NCBI RefSeq assembly: GCF_000522985.1
Contig: NZ_CP007129.1
Location: 186,001 to 250,000, forward strand
DNA from: Gemmatirosa kalamazoonensis
GTDB taxonomy: Bacteria; Gemmatimonadota; Gemmatimonadetes; Gemmatimonadales; Gemmatimonadaceae
Length of the DNA stretch: 64,000 bases
Direction: 5' to 3'
Shown here: positions 8,691-17,215 of the stretch, piece after piece
How positions within the stretch are numbered: the stretch's first letter is position 1
How the letters are laid out: the number at the start of each line of letters is the position of its first letter
The notes under the pieces: generated by a model
What the model saw: the letters and a program-made list of their open reading frames with translations, nothing else
What the model was told of the DNA's origin: nothing
Database searches by the model: none
Made by a program: the position numbers and the translations under genes

Positions 8691-10673
8691 TCACCGCATG
8701 ATCCAATCCCACGTCGCCGCCAAGCGCGCATGCGCCGCCGCCGCGTCCTCGGGCAGCATGAACCGCTCGGCCACGAGGGCCCGCGCCGCCGCGTCGACGC
8801 GCGCGAGGTACGCGTCGCGCGACCCGTACAGCCGCTCGATGCTCGGCCGCGGGTCGCCGCGTTGCGCGCGCTCGGCCTCGGTGCGCGGCAGCGGAACGAC
8901 CGTCCCCTGGAAGCTCACGAGCCGGTCGGCGCCGGCGGGCATGCCGAGTCGGAGCTGCCACGGGAAGTACGTCGCCAGCGCGGCGCGCAGCTCCACGGAG
9001 CGTATCCCACCGAGGTCGTTGCCCAGCGAATCGACGCGCGGCACGAGCACGGTGTACGGCGTCCCGACCGTCGGCGGCTCCTTCGCGAGGTCGAGCCGGT
9101 ACGGCTGGTACGGGACGCGCGCGAGGGCCACGCCGGGGATCGCGGGACGGCGCAGCGAGTCGACGGGCATGAGCGCCCTCGCGGCGAGCGTCGGATACAT
9201 CGACGGCGGCGGCTCGCGTCCATCCTTCACCCATTCGACGAGCGCGACGAGCAGGGCGCGCAGCGCGAGCCGCTGGTCGAGCGGGGAGCCCTTCCAGGCC
9301 GGGCCGGAGTCGAGGCGCGCGTTAGGCGGGAACGGCCCCGGGCTCGAATGCTGTGCCGAGTTGATGACGTAGCGCCGCTCGCTCGGCAGGAAGCCGACGT
9401 CCCGCGCGCCGTCGGGCGTCGTGTGCGCGAGCGAGGCCGCGCGTCCCCAGTACTCGTAGCCGCCGTCGACGTAGAACACCTTCGGCGCCGGGGCCGCGTC
9501 CTTCGTCACGGCGGCCGAGCGAAGCGCGCCGCGGGCGCCCGTCACCGGATCCGTCTCGGGCAGGCTCGTGAACGGGAAGACGTCGGTCGGATAGAAGAAC
9601 GTGGAGTACGGCTGCGCGTCGCGCGACGGCTGCGCGAAGCGGTGGTTGAAGCTCCCGCGTCCGGCGCCCGCCGTGTGCGCGAAGATGCCGTCGAACGCGA
9701 GCCGCCCCTGCTCGTCGACGTCGAAGCCCTGGTACAGGAAGTGGCGCAGGAAGCGCCCGGTCTGCGACACGCCGTACGCGATCCCCCACCGCGTCGGCGC
9801 GAGGCTCGCCGGGTCGTGCTTCAGCCACGAGATCATGTCGCGGACCGCGGCGAGGCCGGTGCCGACGACGACCGGGTTCGCTGCGCGGTAGACGACCTCG
9901 TAGATCTTCCCGGGCGTGAACCCGCCGTCGAGCGTCACGGCCGTGCGGTCGGCGGTGAAGTGCCAGCGCGCGCGCGGCACGACGGTGCGCGGCGCCGTCG
10001 GTCCGTCGCGCACGGTGAGCACGTTCGACGCGTCGTCGGGGTCGGAGGCGGCGTAGCCGAGCGCCTGCGACGCGCCGACCCGGTGGCCTAACGGAATGGT
10101 GTCCGTCGGAGTGTCGACCGTGATGTCGCTCCGCACGAGCCCCGTGATCGGGTGCGCGGGGTCGCCGGCGACCGGCGGGTGGAAGTGCATCGGCCCGTCG
10201 CCCGGCAGGATGTCCCACTGCCAGCCCAACGTGACGACGGTGAGGCCGCGGCGCAGCAGCAGCGCGTCGCCGAAGTAGCCGGCGGACGTCGGCGAGGCGC
10301 CGCGCTGCGAATCGAGATGGAACACGCCGACGGTCATGTTGCCGCGGTTCACGACGTCGAGCAGCGTGACGCCGCTCCCGCGCGATGGATCCGCCGGACG
10401 CAGCATCGTGAACTCGGCCCACGCCTCCACCTCGCCGGCGGCGTTGCGCGGCGCGAGCGCGAGGTCGACGATCTGCCGGTCGTGCGGGTTGTTCGGGTCG
10501 AACGCGAAGAACACGCGGCCCACGAGCCGCTCGTACGCGCCCGCGCTACCGAACGCGGCGCCGTCGGCCACGGGCTCGCGACGGTCGACGACGACGCGGA
10601 CGACGCGGGCCGCGGCGGCGCGCGGCGCGGCGAGACACAGCAGGACGACGGCGACGAGGCGGCGGAAGGGCAT
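8691..10673 (-). CDS. alpha/beta hydrolase domain-containing secreted protein
   Basis: A 660-residue protein with an N-terminal signal peptide (MPFRRLVAVVLLCLAAPRAAA). Motifs such as VNRGNMTVGVFHLDSQRG, TVVTLGWQWDILPG and GIAYGVSQTGRFLRHFLYQG match the large 'alpha/beta hydrolase domain' family of secreted proteins with unknown substrates. Ser in YGVSQTGRF is the likely nucleophile. Full length for the family. It is the first gene of a two-gene minus-strand unit with the downstream serine hydrolase. Confidence 0.75.
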   Translation of the reverse strand: MPFRRLVAVVLLCLAAPRAAAARVVRVVVDRREPVADGAAFGSAGAYERLVGRVFFAFDPNNPHDRQIVDLALAPRNAAGEVEAWAEFTMLRPADPSRGSGVTLLDVVNRGNMTVGVFHLDSQRGASPTSAGYFGDALLLRRGLTVVTLGWQWDILPGDGPMHFHPPVAGDPAHPITGLVRSDITVDTPTDTIPLGHRVGASQALGYAASDPDDASNVLTVRDGPTAPRTVVPRARWHFTADRTAVTLDGGFTPGKIYEVVYRAANPVVVGTGLAAVRDMISWLKHDPASLAPTRWGIAYGVSQTGRFLRHFLYQGFDVDEQGRLAFDGIFAHTAGAGRGSFNHRFAQPSRDAQPYSTFFYPTDVFPFTSLPETDPVTGARGALRSAAVTKDAAPAPKVFYVDGGYEYWGRAASLAHTTPDGARDVGFLPSERRYVINSAQHSSPGPFPPNARLDSGPAWKGSPLDQRLALRALLVALVEWVKDGREPPPSMYPTLAARALMPVDSLRRPAIPGVALARVPYQPYRLDLAKEPPTVGTPYTVLVPRVDSLGNDLGGIRSVELRAALATYFPWQLRLGMPAGADRLVSFQGTVVPLPRTEAERAQRGDPRPSIERLYGSRDAYLARVDAAARALVAERFMLPEDAAAAHARLAATWDWIMR

Positions 10674-10820
10674 GACACGGATCTCGGCGTTGGAGGCGGC
10701 TCCCGAAGCCTAACTCCCGGCGGTGACTTGCGGCGGCCGTGTGGACGGCGCGAGCGTTCGGCCGTCGGTCCCGCGCGCGGCACCCGCCGCCGCGCCGACG
10801 TCCCGAGCCCGGAGCCGAGG

Positions 10821-11534
10821 ATGACGCGCAGCGAGTACGTGGATCTGAAGGTCGACGACGGCACCGAGATGCGCGCGTTCGTCGTGCACCCCGACGGCGC
10901 GGGACCGCATCCCGGCCTGCTCCTGTTCCAGGAGGCACTCGGCGTGAACTCGCAGATCCGCGGCGTGGCGGAGCGGTGGGCGCGGCAGGGCTTCGTGACG
11001 ATCGCGCCGGAGATGTTCCATCGCACCGCGCCGGGGTTCGAGGCGGACGTGCTCGACATGACGGTGCTGATGCCGCTGCTGAAGGCGCTCACGCCGGACG
11101 GCATGGTGGCCGACGCGCGCGCCGCGCACACGTGGCTCGTCGCGCGCTCCGACGTCGACGCGTCGCGCGTCGCGGCTGCAGGCTTCTGCATGGGCGGTCG
11201 CGCGGCGTACCTGGCGAACGCGGAGCTCCCGCTGGCCGCGTCGATCTCGTACTACGGCGGCTCGATCGCGCCGGCGCTGCTCGACCGCGCGGCGCGGCTG
11301 CACGGCGCGCAGCTGTTCTTCTGGGCGGGCAACGATCAGGGGATCCCGCCGGAGCAGCACCGCGCGGTGACGGACGCGGTGCGCGCGGCGGGGAAGGCGT
11401 TCGTCGACGTCGAGTTCTCGGGCGTGAACCACGGCTTCTTCAACGAGCAGATCCCAGGGCGCCACGACCCGGCCGCGGCGGCGCAGTCGTGGGCGCTCTC
11501 GGTCGCGTTCCTCGAGCAGACAGTCGGGCGTTAG
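10821..11534 (+). CDS. dienelactone hydrolase family protein
   Basis: A 237-residue cytoplasmic hydrolase of the dienelactone hydrolase family. The catalytic triad is visible: Cys123 in GFCMGG, Asp172 in GNDQGIPPE and His204 in VNHGFFNE, spaced as in the classical enzyme. The family opens dienelactones in aromatic catabolism, but many members act on other lactones or esters. The ATG at 10821 follows GCCGAGG. No aromatic-degradation genes are nearby, so the substrate is open. The TAG stop is part of a GTTAGGC heptamer. Confidence 0.88.
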   Translation: MTRSEYVDLKVDDGTEMRAFVVHPDGAGPHPGLLLFQEALGVNSQIRGVAERWARQGFVTIAPEMFHRTAPGFEADVLDMTVLMPLLKALTPDGMVADARAAHTWLVARSDVDASRVAAAGFCMGGRAAYLANAELPLAASISYYGGSIAPALLDRAARLHGAQLFFWAGNDQGIPPEQHRAVTDAVRAAGKAFVDVEFSGVNHGFFNEQIPGRHDPAAAAQSWALSVAFLEQTVGR

Positions 11535-11550
11535 GCGCGCCCTTTCAGGG

Positions 11551-11690
11551 CTCCACGTACGTGTTTCTGAAGGACTGAAGAGGGACTGAAGAGCGACTGA
11601 AGAAGGACCAACGACACGTTTTGTGTTTGGTCCCCCTTCAGTCCTCCTTCAGTCCTTCTTCAGTCCTACGAGCACACGTACGTCGAGTCC
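11551..11690. repeat. inverted-array element, family B (copy 1)
   Basis: A left arm starting CTCCACGTACGTG carries about four GGACTGAAG-type units and GAAGGACCAA. After a short loop, the right arm carries TTGGTCCCCCTTCAGTCC and further inverted units and ends ACGTACGTCGAG. It lies between the dienelactone hydrolase and PadR genes. Other copies start at 32281, 37829 and 45485. Confidence 0.92.
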
Positions 11691-11767
11691 AGGAGGCGCA
11701 CCACGTGCTCTTGCTTTCTAGAGGAGCGGCCCGCATGTTGGCTCTCGATTTCTACAGGAGAGCGCCA

Positions 11768-12112
11768 GTGGTCCCGCCGCCCGGCTCCGCCCAGTCCGAC
11801 GCCCTCCGCGGCACCGTCGACCTCCTCGCGCTGAAGGCGCTCGTCCGCGGCCCGATGCACGGATGGGGCGTCGGGCAGCGCATCGGCGAGATGTCGACCG
11901 GCCTCCTCGACGTGAACCAGGGGTCGCTCTACCCCGCGCTCCAGCGCCTCGAGTACCGCGGCCTCATCGCGAGCGCGTGGGACGTGACCGAGAACGGCCG
12001 CCGCGCGCGCTACTACCGGCTCACCGCCGCGGGTCGCCGCGCCCTCGACGACGAGGTGGAGAGCTGGCGCCGCTTCGCCGCGGCGATCGAGCTCGTGCTA
12101 AGCGCGACCTGA
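11768..12112 (+). CDS. PadR family transcriptional regulator
   Basis: A PadR-type winged-helix repressor of about 114 residues. The motif DLLALKALVRGPMHGWGV, then QGSLYPALQRLEYRGLI and RRARYYRLTAAGRRAL, matches the short PadR proteins that accompany orphan MacB-like permeases. Two starts are plausible: GTG at 11768 preceded by AGGAG at a 7-base spacing, or ATG at 11735 preceded by GAGGAG. I prefer the GTG because it gives the usual family length. It ends 20 bases before the permease and probably regulates that unit. Confidence 0.88.
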   Translation: MVPPPGSAQSDALRGTVDLLALKALVRGPMHGWGVGQRIGEMSTGLLDVNQGSLYPALQRLEYRGLIASAWDVTENGRRARYYRLTAAGRRALDDEVESWRRFAAAIELVLSAT

Positions 12113-12132
12113 CACTCGACGCGGAGGTCCAC

Positions 12133-14820
12133 ATGGTCGACCGACTCCGGGGGCTCGCGGCGCGCGTCGCCGACGCGCTGGGCCTCCGCGGCGCCCGGCG
12201 CCGCGCCGACGAGGAGTTCCACTTCCACGTCGACATGGAGACCGAGAAGCTCGTCGCGCAGGGCATGCGACCGGCCGAGGCGCGGCGTCGAGCACGCGCC
12301 CTGTTCGGCAACATGGAGCGCCACCGCGCGGCGATGGGCGTGCCGTTAGGCCGGTGGTATCACGACCTGTTCGCCGACCTTCGCTACGCGGCCCGCGCCC
12401 TCCGCCGGGCCCCCGGCCTCGCGATCGCCGCCACGCTCACCCTCGGTGTCGGCATCGGTCTGAACGGGATCGTGTTCGGGTTCGTCGACGGGATGCTCTT
12501 CCGCCCGGTGCCGACCGTGCACCCCGAGCGGCTCGTCGGGCTCTTCACCACCGACCGCGGCGCACCGAACACGCTCGGCTTCGACGACTACCGCGACTTT
12601 CGCGACCGCAGCGGGATCTTCGCCGACCTCGCCGCGTTCGTCGGCGTGCCGCTCAACCTCGAGGCCGGAGCCGCGGCGGCGGACATGGTGTGGGGCGAGA
12701 TGGTCACGCCGAACTACTTCGCCGTGCTCGGCATGCGCCCCACGCTCGGCCGGTTCTTCACCGCCGGCGACTCGGTTCCCGGCGCGAGCGCACTGGCGGT
12801 GCTGAGTCACGAGAGCTGGCAGCGGCGGTTCGCCGGCGATCCCACGGTCGTCGGCCGCACGGTGCGCGTCAACGGCAGTCGGTTCACGATCGTCGGCGTC
12901 GCGCCGCCGGGCTTCCGCGGGATGCGCACGTTCTCGTTCTGGCCGGAGCTCTGGACGCCGGCCGCGATGCACGACGTGCTGTGGCCGGGGAAGGAGCGCG
13001 TGACGCACGGTCGCAACGGTGGCTGGGCGACGACGTTCGGCCGGATGCGCGATGGGTGGAGCGCCGCGCGCACCGCGGAGGCGGCGCGCCTCTTCGCCCG
13101 TCGACTCGCGCAGACGTACCCCGAGACGAACCGCGACATGGGCGCGCTCCTCGTGCCCGCGCGCACGTCGTTCGACAACCCGACGTTCGCGCCGCCGCGC
13201 ATCCTGACGCTGGCGTCGTCGCTCGCCGTCTTCGCGGTGTCGTGCGTGCTGCTCGTGGTGTGCGCGAACCTCGCGAACCTGATGCTCGCCCGCGCCGCCG
13301 CGCGGCAGCGCGAGCTGGCCGTCCGCCTGTCGTTGGGCTGCTCGCGCGGCCGGCTCGTGCGGCAGCTCCTGGCCGAGGCCGCGTTGCTCGCCGCTCCCGG
13401 CGCGGCGTTAGGCATGACCGCGCTGCTCGCCGGTCCGGCGCTGGAGCGCCGCATGGTGCCGCACCTCCAGTTCCGCGTCGGCATCGGCGCGGCGGTGGAC
13501 CATCGCGTGCTGCTCTACACGGCCGCGATCTCCGTGATGGCCGTGCTGTTGTTCGGTCTCGCGCCGGCGCTGCGCGCGTCGCGTCCGTCGCTCGTGCCGG
13601 CGCTCAAGGCGGCGCGCGGTACCGCGCCCCGGTCGCACGCGCGCGGACGCCTCGGCATGCGCGCGCCCCTCGTCGTCGTTCAGCTCGCGCTCTCCGTCGT
13701 GCTGCTCGTCGGCGGCACGCTGTTCGTGCGCAGCCTGCGCGCCGCGCGCGAGATCGACCTCGGCTTCGACGCGCGCGACCGCGTGGTGGTGTCGGTGAAC
13801 CTGGGGCTCCAGCGCTACGACGAGGCGCGCGCCCGCGCGTTCTACCGGGACGTGCTGGCGCGCGTCACCGCGCTCCCGGGCGTCGTCGATGCGAGCTGGG
13901 GGTTCCCGGTGCCGTTCGACACCTACGGCCGCGGGCTGCGTCTCTACGTGGACGGGATCGCTCGCTCGCCGGAGGACCAGACGATCGTGCTGGCGAGCAG
14001 CGCGGTCGCACCGGGGTTCCTCGCCGCGATGGGGATCCCGCTCGTCGCCGGGCGCGACCTGTCCGCCGACGACAGCAGCGGCGCACCGCTGCGCATGGTC
14101 GTGAGCCGCGCCGCGGCGGCGCGCCTCTGGCCGGGACGCGATCCGATCGGGCAGCGCGCCCGCGTCTCCGGCGCCGACGGCCCGGAGATCACCGTCGTCG
14201 GCGTCGCCGCGGACGCGAAGTACCTGTCGGTGAGCGAGGCGCCGCGGACGTACGCGTACGTGCCGCTCGACCAGCACTTCCGCGACCAGGAGACGCTCGT
14301 CGTCCACACCCGCCAACCCGCCGCAGCGGCGCTCCGCCAGATCCGTGGCGTCCTCGCGGCCGTCGACCCCGCGCTGCCGACGTTCGGCGGCGGGACGATG
14401 ATGCAGGGGATCGACAACGCGCTGAATCCCGGCCAGTCGGCGGCGAGCCTCGGCGCCGTGTTCGGGCTCGCCGCGCTGCTCATCGCCGCCGTCGGCCTGT
14501 ACGCGCTCGTCGCGTACGCCGTGGCCGAGCGCACGCGCGAGCTCGGCGTGCGCATCGCGTTAGGCGCGACGCCGGCCCGCGTGCGCGCCCTCGTGGTCCG
14601 CTCCGCGGCGCGGCTCGGCGCGTTAGGCCTCGCGGTCGGACTGGTCGGCGCGGCGGGGGTCGCGCGGGTGCTGCGCGGGGTGCTCTATGGGATCTCGCCG
14701 AACGACCCGGCGACGTTCGTGCTCGTGCCGGTCGCGCTGGGCCTCGTGGTGCTCGTGGCGAGCTACGTGCCGGCGCGGCGCGCGACGCGGCTGGATCCGT
14801 CGGCGGCCCTCCGGGAGTGA
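12133..14820 (+). CDS. MacB-like ABC permease (ADOP type)
   Basis: An 895-residue permease with two MacB-type halves, the 'acidobacterial duplicated orphan permease' design. It begins after GGAGGTCCAC with a cytoplasmic segment (EFHFHVDMETEKL), then a first TM helix near residue 90 (LAIAATLTLGVGIGLNGIVFGF). Large extracytoplasmic MacB core domains and FtsX domains follow, with helix clusters near residues 360-480 and 780-890. No ATPase domain is present; such proteins probably borrow one or work as mechanotransmitters. Export substrate unknown. It forms a unit with the PadR gene upstream. Confidence 0.88.
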   Translation: MVDRLRGLAARVADALGLRGARRRADEEFHFHVDMETEKLVAQGMRPAEARRRARALFGNMERHRAAMGVPLGRWYHDLFADLRYAARALRRAPGLAIAATLTLGVGIGLNGIVFGFVDGMLFRPVPTVHPERLVGLFTTDRGAPNTLGFDDYRDFRDRSGIFADLAAFVGVPLNLEAGAAAADMVWGEMVTPNYFAVLGMRPTLGRFFTAGDSVPGASALAVLSHESWQRRFAGDPTVVGRTVRVNGSRFTIVGVAPPGFRGMRTFSFWPELWTPAAMHDVLWPGKERVTHGRNGGWATTFGRMRDGWSAARTAEAARLFARRLAQTYPETNRDMGALLVPARTSFDNPTFAPPRILTLASSLAVFAVSCVLLVVCANLANLMLARAAARQRELAVRLSLGCSRGRLVRQLLAEAALLAAPGAALGMTALLAGPALERRMVPHLQFRVGIGAAVDHRVLLYTAAISVMAVLLFGLAPALRASRPSLVPALKAARGTAPRSHARGRLGMRAPLVVVQLALSVVLLVGGTLFVRSLRAAREIDLGFDARDRVVVSVNLGLQRYDEARARAFYRDVLARVTALPGVVDASWGFPVPFDTYGRGLRLYVDGIARSPEDQTIVLASSAVAPGFLAAMGIPLVAGRDLSADDSSGAPLRMVVSRAAAARLWPGRDPIGQRARVSGADGPEITVVGVAADAKYLSVSEAPRTYAYVPLDQHFRDQETLVVHTRQPAAAALRQIRGVLAAVDPALPTFGGGTMMQGIDNALNPGQSAASLGAVFGLAALLIAAVGLYALVAYAVAERTRELGVRIALGATPARVRALVVRSAARLGALGLAVGLVGAAGVARVLRGVLYGISPNDPATFVLVPVALGLVVLVASYVPARRATRLDPSAALRE

Positions 14821-14829
14821 GGCCTTGAT

Positions 14830-14936
14830 CCGGCGCTGATGGATCGGCGCTGGTGAGGCGGCTCTGATACGGCGGCTCTGATACCACGCGTTATCAGAGC
14901 CGCCGTTTCAGCGTCGATGGTTCAGCGCCGCCCCAC
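14830..14936. repeat. inverted-array element, family G
   Basis: The perfect 14-bp stem CGGCGGCTCTGATA (14870-14883) pairs with 14892-14905 across eight bases. Outside it, GGCGCTGATGGATC-like and GCGGCTCTGAT-like units repeat in the left arm, and their inverses (TTCAGCG, CACCAGCGCCG, TCATCAGCC) follow in the right arm. It lies directly after the permease stop codon and could also act as a terminator. Confidence 0.8.
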
Positions 14937-15078
14937 CAGCGCCGCGTCATCAGCCGTTAGGTCGGATGACCCGGTTCGATCGACTCATGTGTTCGGAATC
15001 GCAGTTGGCGACCATGTGCGCGCGCCGAGCGACGAAGCAGCCGCGCGCATCACCGACCGCGACTCGAGGACATGACCG

Positions 15079-15972
15079 ATGCCTAACTTCCGCCCCCGCC
15101 CCTGGATCCACGCCGCGCTCGCGCTCGGCGCGCTCGGCGCCGTGGCCGCCGCGTGCAACGACGAGAGCACCTCCCCGGCCGACGGCCAGCACCGCGTCTA
15201 CGGCGCCGCGCAGGCCGTCGGCAACGGCACGGCGCGCACGTACGTCCTCACCGACGGCGACGCGACGCCGCTCGAGGTCGGGGTCGTGCTCGACGAGAAG
15301 GCGCTCGAGGGGCTGCAGGCGCCGATGCAGATGCCCGCCAGCACCGACCCGCACGCGCACGTCGACACGCACCCGTACGACCTCGCGATGCCGGCGCAGA
15401 ACCCGACGCCGTACAAGCTCGTGGAGCTCGACTGGAATCCGGGCGGGCACGAGCCGCCGGGGATCTACGACATCCCGCACTTCGACTTCCACTTCTACAC
15501 GATCACGAAGGCCGAGCGCGACGCGATCGACCCGGCGGCGCTCGGCGAGGCGCAGTACGTCGCGAAGTCCGTGGCCATGCCGCCGGCCGAGCAGCGCGCG
15601 CCGGGCTACGTGCCGCTCGCCGCGCCGGGGACCGCGCCGGTGGCCGTGCCGCACATGGGCGTGCACTGGTCCGACCTGAGCGCGCCGGAGCTCCAGGGCG
15701 CGTTAGGCCACCCCGAAGCGTTCAAGCCGTTCACCACGACGTTCATCCACGGCGCGTGGGACGGCAAGTTCATCTTCGACGAGCCGATGGTCACGCGCGC
15801 GTTCATCCTGGGCCGCAAGTCCGCCACGACCGCCGCGCAGCGCGACAGCCTGGTGCTGCTCCAGACGCCCACCCGCACCACCGCCGGCCTGACGCCGGGC
15901 GCCTACCGCGTGACGTACGACGCGGACGCGAAGGAGTATCGGATCGCGCTCACGCAGTTCGTGAAGAAGTGA
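15079..15972 (+). CDS. putative lipoprotein, unknown function
   Basis: A 297-residue exported protein with a lipoprotein signal: a hydrophobic stretch then LGAVAAAC, with Cys at about residue 26. The mature part is rich in His and acids (HAHVDTHPYDLAMP, PHFDFHFYTITKAERD, PHMGVHWSD, TTTFIHGAWDGKFIFDEPM). The pattern resembles uncharacterised proteins of the DUF5602/TTHB210-like group, but I cannot confirm this by eye. The His clusters could bind metal. A GTTAGGC-like heptamer covers its second and third codons. Confidence 0.6.
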   Translation: MPNFRPRPWIHAALALGALGAVAAACNDESTSPADGQHRVYGAAQAVGNGTARTYVLTDGDATPLEVGVVLDEKALEGLQAPMQMPASTDPHAHVDTHPYDLAMPAQNPTPYKLVELDWNPGGHEPPGIYDIPHFDFHFYTITKAERDAIDPAALGEAQYVAKSVAMPPAEQRAPGYVPLAAPGTAPVAVPHMGVHWSDLSAPELQGALGHPEAFKPFTTTFIHGAWDGKFIFDEPMVTRAFILGRKSATTAAQRDSLVLLQTPTRTTAGLTPGAYRVTYDADAKEYRIALTQFVKK

Positions 15973-15976
15973 TCGG

Positions 15977-16092
15977 TACGTGGCTGCGTGGCTGCGTGGC
16001 TGCGTACCGGCCTAACGGTCACGCAGCCACGCAGCCACGCAGCCACGCAGCCACGCAGCCACGCAGCCACGCAGCCACGCAGCCACGCAGCT
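15977..16092. repeat. inverted-array element, family C (unequal arms)
   Basis: The left arm, 15977-16006, has about three GGCTGCGT units. The right arm, 16021-16092, has nine ACGCAGCC units, the last a variant. The 14-base loop contains CCTAACG, the heptamer common in this window. The right arm runs up to and overlaps the TAG stop of the DUF1080 gene. Confidence 0.92.
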
Positions 16093-16882
16093 ACTTCTTG
16101 ACCTCCATCTGCACGTCGAGCGGCCGGATCCAGATGTTGCGGAACGAGATCGGCGGGCTCGGATCGCCGTGGGCCTGGAGCTTGATCGGCGACGGGCCGT
16201 GCGGCGTGTACTTCGGCGGACCGATGTAGAGCGTGGGCCCCTTCAGCGCGACGTGGTCCTGGATGAGGATCCCGTTGTGGAACGCCGTGACGTACGCCGG
16301 CGTCGCCACCGAGCCGTCGCCACCGAACGTCGGCATCGTCCACACCACGTCGTACGTCTGCCACTCGCCGGGCGGCCGCATCGCGTTGACGAGCGGCGGG
16401 AACTGCTTGTAGATCGAGCCCGCCTGGCCGTTCACGTACGTGGTGTTGTTGTACGAGTCCAGGATCTGGAGCTCGTACCCCGCGTCGCCCGCGCCGATGG
16501 AGGCGAGGAACAGGCCGCTGTTGCCGCGCGCCTGGCCGCTGCCGGTGATCTCCGGCGGGATGCGCCACTCGAGGTGCAGCTGGTAGCTCCCGAAGCTGCG
16601 CTTCGTCTGGATGTTGCCCGCCTTCTTGTTCACGGTGAGCGCGCCGTTCGCCACGGTCCACTGCGCGGGCCCGCCGTCCATCGACGCCCACTCGTCGAGG
16701 TTGCGGCCGTCGAACAGCACGATCGCGTCCGACGGCGGCGCGGCCGGCGTGGGACTCCCCTTGCTCGGCGTCACGACGCGCGGCACCGGCGTCCACTGCT
16801 CGGTGTCCTCGGGGCGTTGGGCGGCGGCGGTGGCCGCGCCCAGCACGATCAGCGCGGAGAGGGTGACGCGGAGAGCACGCAT
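16091..16882 (-). CDS. secreted DUF1080 protein (3-keto-glycoside hydrolase family)
   Basis: A 263-residue secreted protein. I chose the ATG at 16882 because it starts a signal peptide (MRALRVTLSALIVLGAATAAAQ); the frame upstream only reads through a repeat. The DUF1080 jelly-roll core shows IVLFDGRNLDEWASMDG, GNIQTKRSFGSYQLHLEW, GNSGLFLAS, YELQILDSYNN and the final ISFRNIWIRPL. Members of this family hydrolyse 3-keto-disaccharides or 3-keto-glycosides. The adjacent GMC oxidoreductases, which can make 3-keto sugars, support that role here. It is transcribed divergently from them. Confidence 0.85.
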   Translation of the reverse strand: MRALRVTLSALIVLGAATAAAQRPEDTEQWTPVPRVVTPSKGSPTPAAPPSDAIVLFDGRNLDEWASMDGGPAQWTVANGALTVNKKAGNIQTKRSFGSYQLHLEWRIPPEITGSGQARGNSGLFLASIGAGDAGYELQILDSYNNTTYVNGQAGSIYKQFPPLVNAMRPPGEWQTYDVVWTMPTFGGDGSVATPAYVTAFHNGILIQDHVALKGPTLYIGPPKYTPHGPSPIKLQAHGDPSPPISFRNIWIRPLDVQMEVKK

Positions 16883-17009
16883 GGCGGATCTCGATGAAGG
16901 CGCGGTTGGGACGAACGGGGGCATCGTGCGCCAGGGCCCGGCGGGTGTCAAGCGAGTCGGCTGCGCCAGCGCCCAACGCCCCGGAGGAAAGGATCCCTCG
17001 TGTTCGGGC

Positions 17010-17077
17010 CGCGGATCGCGCGGATCGCGCGGATCAGACCCATCCGCGTGATCCGCGTGATCGGCGTGATCCGCGTC
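17010..17077. repeat. inverted-array element, family E
   Basis: Three CGCGGATCG-type units (17011-17035) face four ATCCGCGTG units (17042-17076) across a six-base loop. It lies in the 333-base divergent region between the DUF1080 and GMC genes. I see nothing else recognisable in that region apart from the two translation starts. Confidence 0.85.
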
Positions 17078-17215
17078 CAATCCTCGGGGAGCCCCGCGCT
17101 CGCCGGAGCCCCATGGGGCGCGAGAACGCCCGCCCGCGCATCGCGGACCGCGTGACCCGTGAGTAACTTCGCGGGACCGCTGACGCAGTCATCTCACTCG
17201 CGACGGGAGGCCGAG

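Noticed and set aside
16021-16092. Possible CRISPR array (regular direct repeats)
   Set aside because: The units are 8 bp and directly adjacent with no spacers, no cas genes are near, and there is an inverted partner arm.
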